Positions 62,438 through 64,000 of a stretch of 64,000 nucleotides of DNA are shown here, piece after piece. Below the pieces are notes generated by a model, which saw only the letters and a program-made list of their open reading frames with translations, searched no databases and was not told the origin of the DNA. The position numbers and the translations under genes were made by a program. Source of the stretch: JAAYZX01 sp040770645 (GTDB lineage Bacteria > Actinomycetota > Thermoleophilia > RBG-16-64-13); assembly GCA_040770645.1 (NCBI GenBank), contig JAXGIS010000002.1:233757-297756 (forward strand). The letters run 5' to 3'. Each line of letters opens with the position of its first letter. Positions within the stretch are counted from its first letter, which is position 1.

Positions 62438-63335
62438 GCCTGCTCCTCCCGGTAGAACTCCAGGAATACCTCTTCCAGGCCGGCCGGTTGAATGGTCAAG
62501 TCCACGACCGACCGCTCAGCCATGCGCTTAACAACCTTATCCACCACATTACCCTTGGCCCGCGCCGTCAGCGTGAACTCATTGTGGGCAGTCACCCCGT
62601 CCACACCCGGCAGGGCCGCCAGAAAAGACGCCGGGGTGGGCTCGGCAAAAGTCACCGCTACATGGCGCAGGCGCTTGCCCAGCAAATCGTGCACGTTCTC
62701 CTCAGCCACCAGCCGGCCTGAGCGCACTACCCCCACCCGCTCACACACGCGCTCCACCTCGGAGAGAACGTGGCTGGAGAGAAACACCGTCCGTCCCGCC
62801 GCGACGCGTTCCTCGAGTATCCGGTGTACTTCTTCCTGATGGAGCGGATCCAGGCCGCTGGTGGGCTCGTCCAAGATCAACAACTCCGGGTCATGCGCCA
62901 TCCCCAGGATGAGGGCGAGCTTCTGCTTGTTGCCGGACAGCTCTTTGACCCTTCTCGTCGGATCGAAGGCCAGGCGTTCCAGCAACTGGTCTGTGAGCAC
63001 ACCGCGCCCGCCACGGAATCCGGCCACGTAGTCGAGGTGCCAATGCCCAGTTTCCCGCTCATACAGCCAGACTTCGCCGGGTACGTACCCGATGCGCCGC
63101 CGCATTTCCGCGGGTGCCGAGGGTATTGACGCCGCCTGCCCAGGAGGGTGGCATCGTAGGCGGTGGAGTTTGAGCATGCCCAGCAGGCAGCGGATGGTGG
63201 TGGTCTTGCCCGCGCCGTTCGGGCCCAAGAACCCATAGACGGCACCCCTTCGTACCGACAACGAGAGTCCTCGATGCGCACCCCGGGAGTCTTCCCGTAG
63301 AACTTGGTCAGATTGCGCGTGCTGATCACGTCCAC
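62434..63335 (-). CDS. ABC transporter ATP-binding protein (frameshifted near the start)
   Basis: Walker A GFLGPNGAGKTTTIR, signature LSGNKQKLALILGMAHDP, Walker B LLILDEPTSGLDP and H-loop LSSHVLSEVERV. GTG 63335 gives MDVISTRNLTKFYG, and one or two shifts near 63255 and 63150 garble the D-loop-to-Q-loop region (HRLRCHPPGQ) before IGYVPGEVWLYERETG. The signature LSGNKQ replaces the usual LSGGQ with Asn, a substitution seen in some exporters. ~300 residues. Cognate permease follows. Confidence 0.9.
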
Positions 63336-63423
63336 GCCCTGCCCACTTTCATCACCAAGGCCACGGCGCTAAAGCGACTCGTGCGCCTGTCCGCATGAAC
63401 GTCACCCCCACGTCTGGTTGGCT

Positions 63424-64000
63424 TCAGCTTAGTGCGGCCACTTCCATGCGGTTGCGCCCGTTGGTTTTGGCCCGGTAGAGCGCATCGTCCGCAGCCGCAA
63501 CCAATGCGTGTCGGAGAGTCTCCCTGATCGGGGGTCACAACGGCAACACCCACGCTCAAAGTGACGTATCTACTCACGCAAGAGCCCGGGTGAGCAATGC
63601 ACAGCGCTTCCACTTCAGACAGAACGCGTGCCGCAACTTTCTTCGCTCCCGCGGGTGGTGTGTTGGCCAGAAGCAAAACAAACTCCTCACCACCGAAACG
63701 TGCGGCCAGATCACCCGCACGCCGGGCGGCACCCCGCAACACTTCAGCTACCTTCTTAAGACACTCATCGCCCCGAGGGTGACCGTACGTATCGTTGTAG
63801 GACTTGAAGAAATCAACATCCGCCATCACCAACGCCAGGCAGTTGCGTTCCCGCACCGCCCGCCACCACTCATCCTGCAACTGCTTGTCGAACATGCGTC
63901 GGTTGGCCAGGCCTGTCAGCGAATCGATCGACGACAGCGCCTCCAACTCTTCATTGGCCCGCTTCAGCGCCGCGTTGATCTCCTCCAGTCGAGAGCTCAT
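63424..64000 (-). CDS. GGDEF-domain diguanylate cyclase (5' partial, 3' frameshifted)
   Basis: Makes c-di-GMP. Starts at the window edge (ATG 63998–64000), so an upstream sensory part may be cut off. A short coiled coil leads to LTGLANRRMF, DVDFFKSYNDTYGH, the active-site GGEEF (residues 103–107 here) and an inhibitory-site RxxD (RAGD, 94–97) with the correct 5-residue spacing. A shift near 63520 ends the reading frame in junk; repaired it ends …ADDALYRAKTNGRNRMEVAALS at TGA 63424, as in normal GGDEF domains. Its product could act on the PilZ protein at 52.6 kb. Confidence 0.92.

Overview
The window is a GC-rich bacterial chromosome segment, about 64 kb, with most genes on the minus strand. 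Gene content and order (lepA–small membrane protein–hemW–hrcA–dnaJ–prmA–rnr, smpB near ssrA, comEA–comEC–holA–rpsT–murJ, LiaF-like proteins, no outer-membrane genes, many GTG/TTG starts) suggest a monoderm, deep-branching actinobacterium-like organism. Class level (Coriobacteriia- or Thermoleophilia-like) is only a guess. Rubrerythrin, a 2-amino-4-oxopentanoate thiolase (ortAB), an ADP-forming acyl-CoA synthetase, a tyrosine phenol-lyase and a Mo-oxidoreductase point to an anaerobe that ferments amino acids.

Layout. 0–2.2 kb: ADP-forming acetyl-CoA synthetase. 2.4–2.8 kb: tmRNA with its promoter. 2.9–6.6 kb: ortA–ortB–alr–nitroreductase operon (thiolytic cleavage to D-alanine plus acetyl-CoA, then alanine racemisation). 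6.8–8.6 kb: 14-TM drug exporter. 8.7–19.4 kb: a long housekeeping run, read from lepA down to smpB (translation, heat shock, tetrapyrrole metabolism or heme delivery, RNA decay, trans-translation). 19.5–25.9 kb: murJ, rpsT, holA, comEC, comEA. 26.1–30.3 kb: rubrerythrin, a degenerate DEAD-box-like protein with a DbpA domain, an alpha/beta hydrolase and yajQ. 30.6–40.8 kb: M23 peptidase, two Usp proteins, a MhpD-family hydratase, ABC-F ATPase, Mo-oxidoreductase and a three-gene envelope cluster. 41–52.4 kb: accessory region with tyrosine phenol-lyase, an SLH/TIG surface protein, a lipoprotein and a very large secreted phosphoesterase/propeller protein. 52.5–55.6 kb: PilZ protein, LuxR-type regulator, a candidate structured RNA and small membrane proteins. 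55.8–64 kb: YbaK, Mug, a TRAP transporter cluster with a maleate-isomerase/arylmalonate-decarboxylase family enzyme, an ABC exporter and a GGDEF protein.

A caution governs the whole annotation. More than half of the recognisable genes, including ones that should be essential, are interrupted by single-base frameshifts. Where I could restore the frame by hand, adding one base sufficed, often in a G/C run. Each such gene is listed once, over its full reconstructed span, as a CDS with the break noted. I read most breaks as sequence errors rather than gene death. The repeat-rich 50–51.2 kb stretch and the tyrosine phenol-lyase are worse than the rest.

The items most worth a second look are a compact structured RNA with a near-consensus promoter at 54.08–54.28 kb, a 'LEAD-box' pseudo-helicase at 26.8–29.0 kb, and the roughly 2,090-residue surface protein that joins a metallophosphoesterase to a complete seven-blade RCC1/BLIP-II-type propeller.
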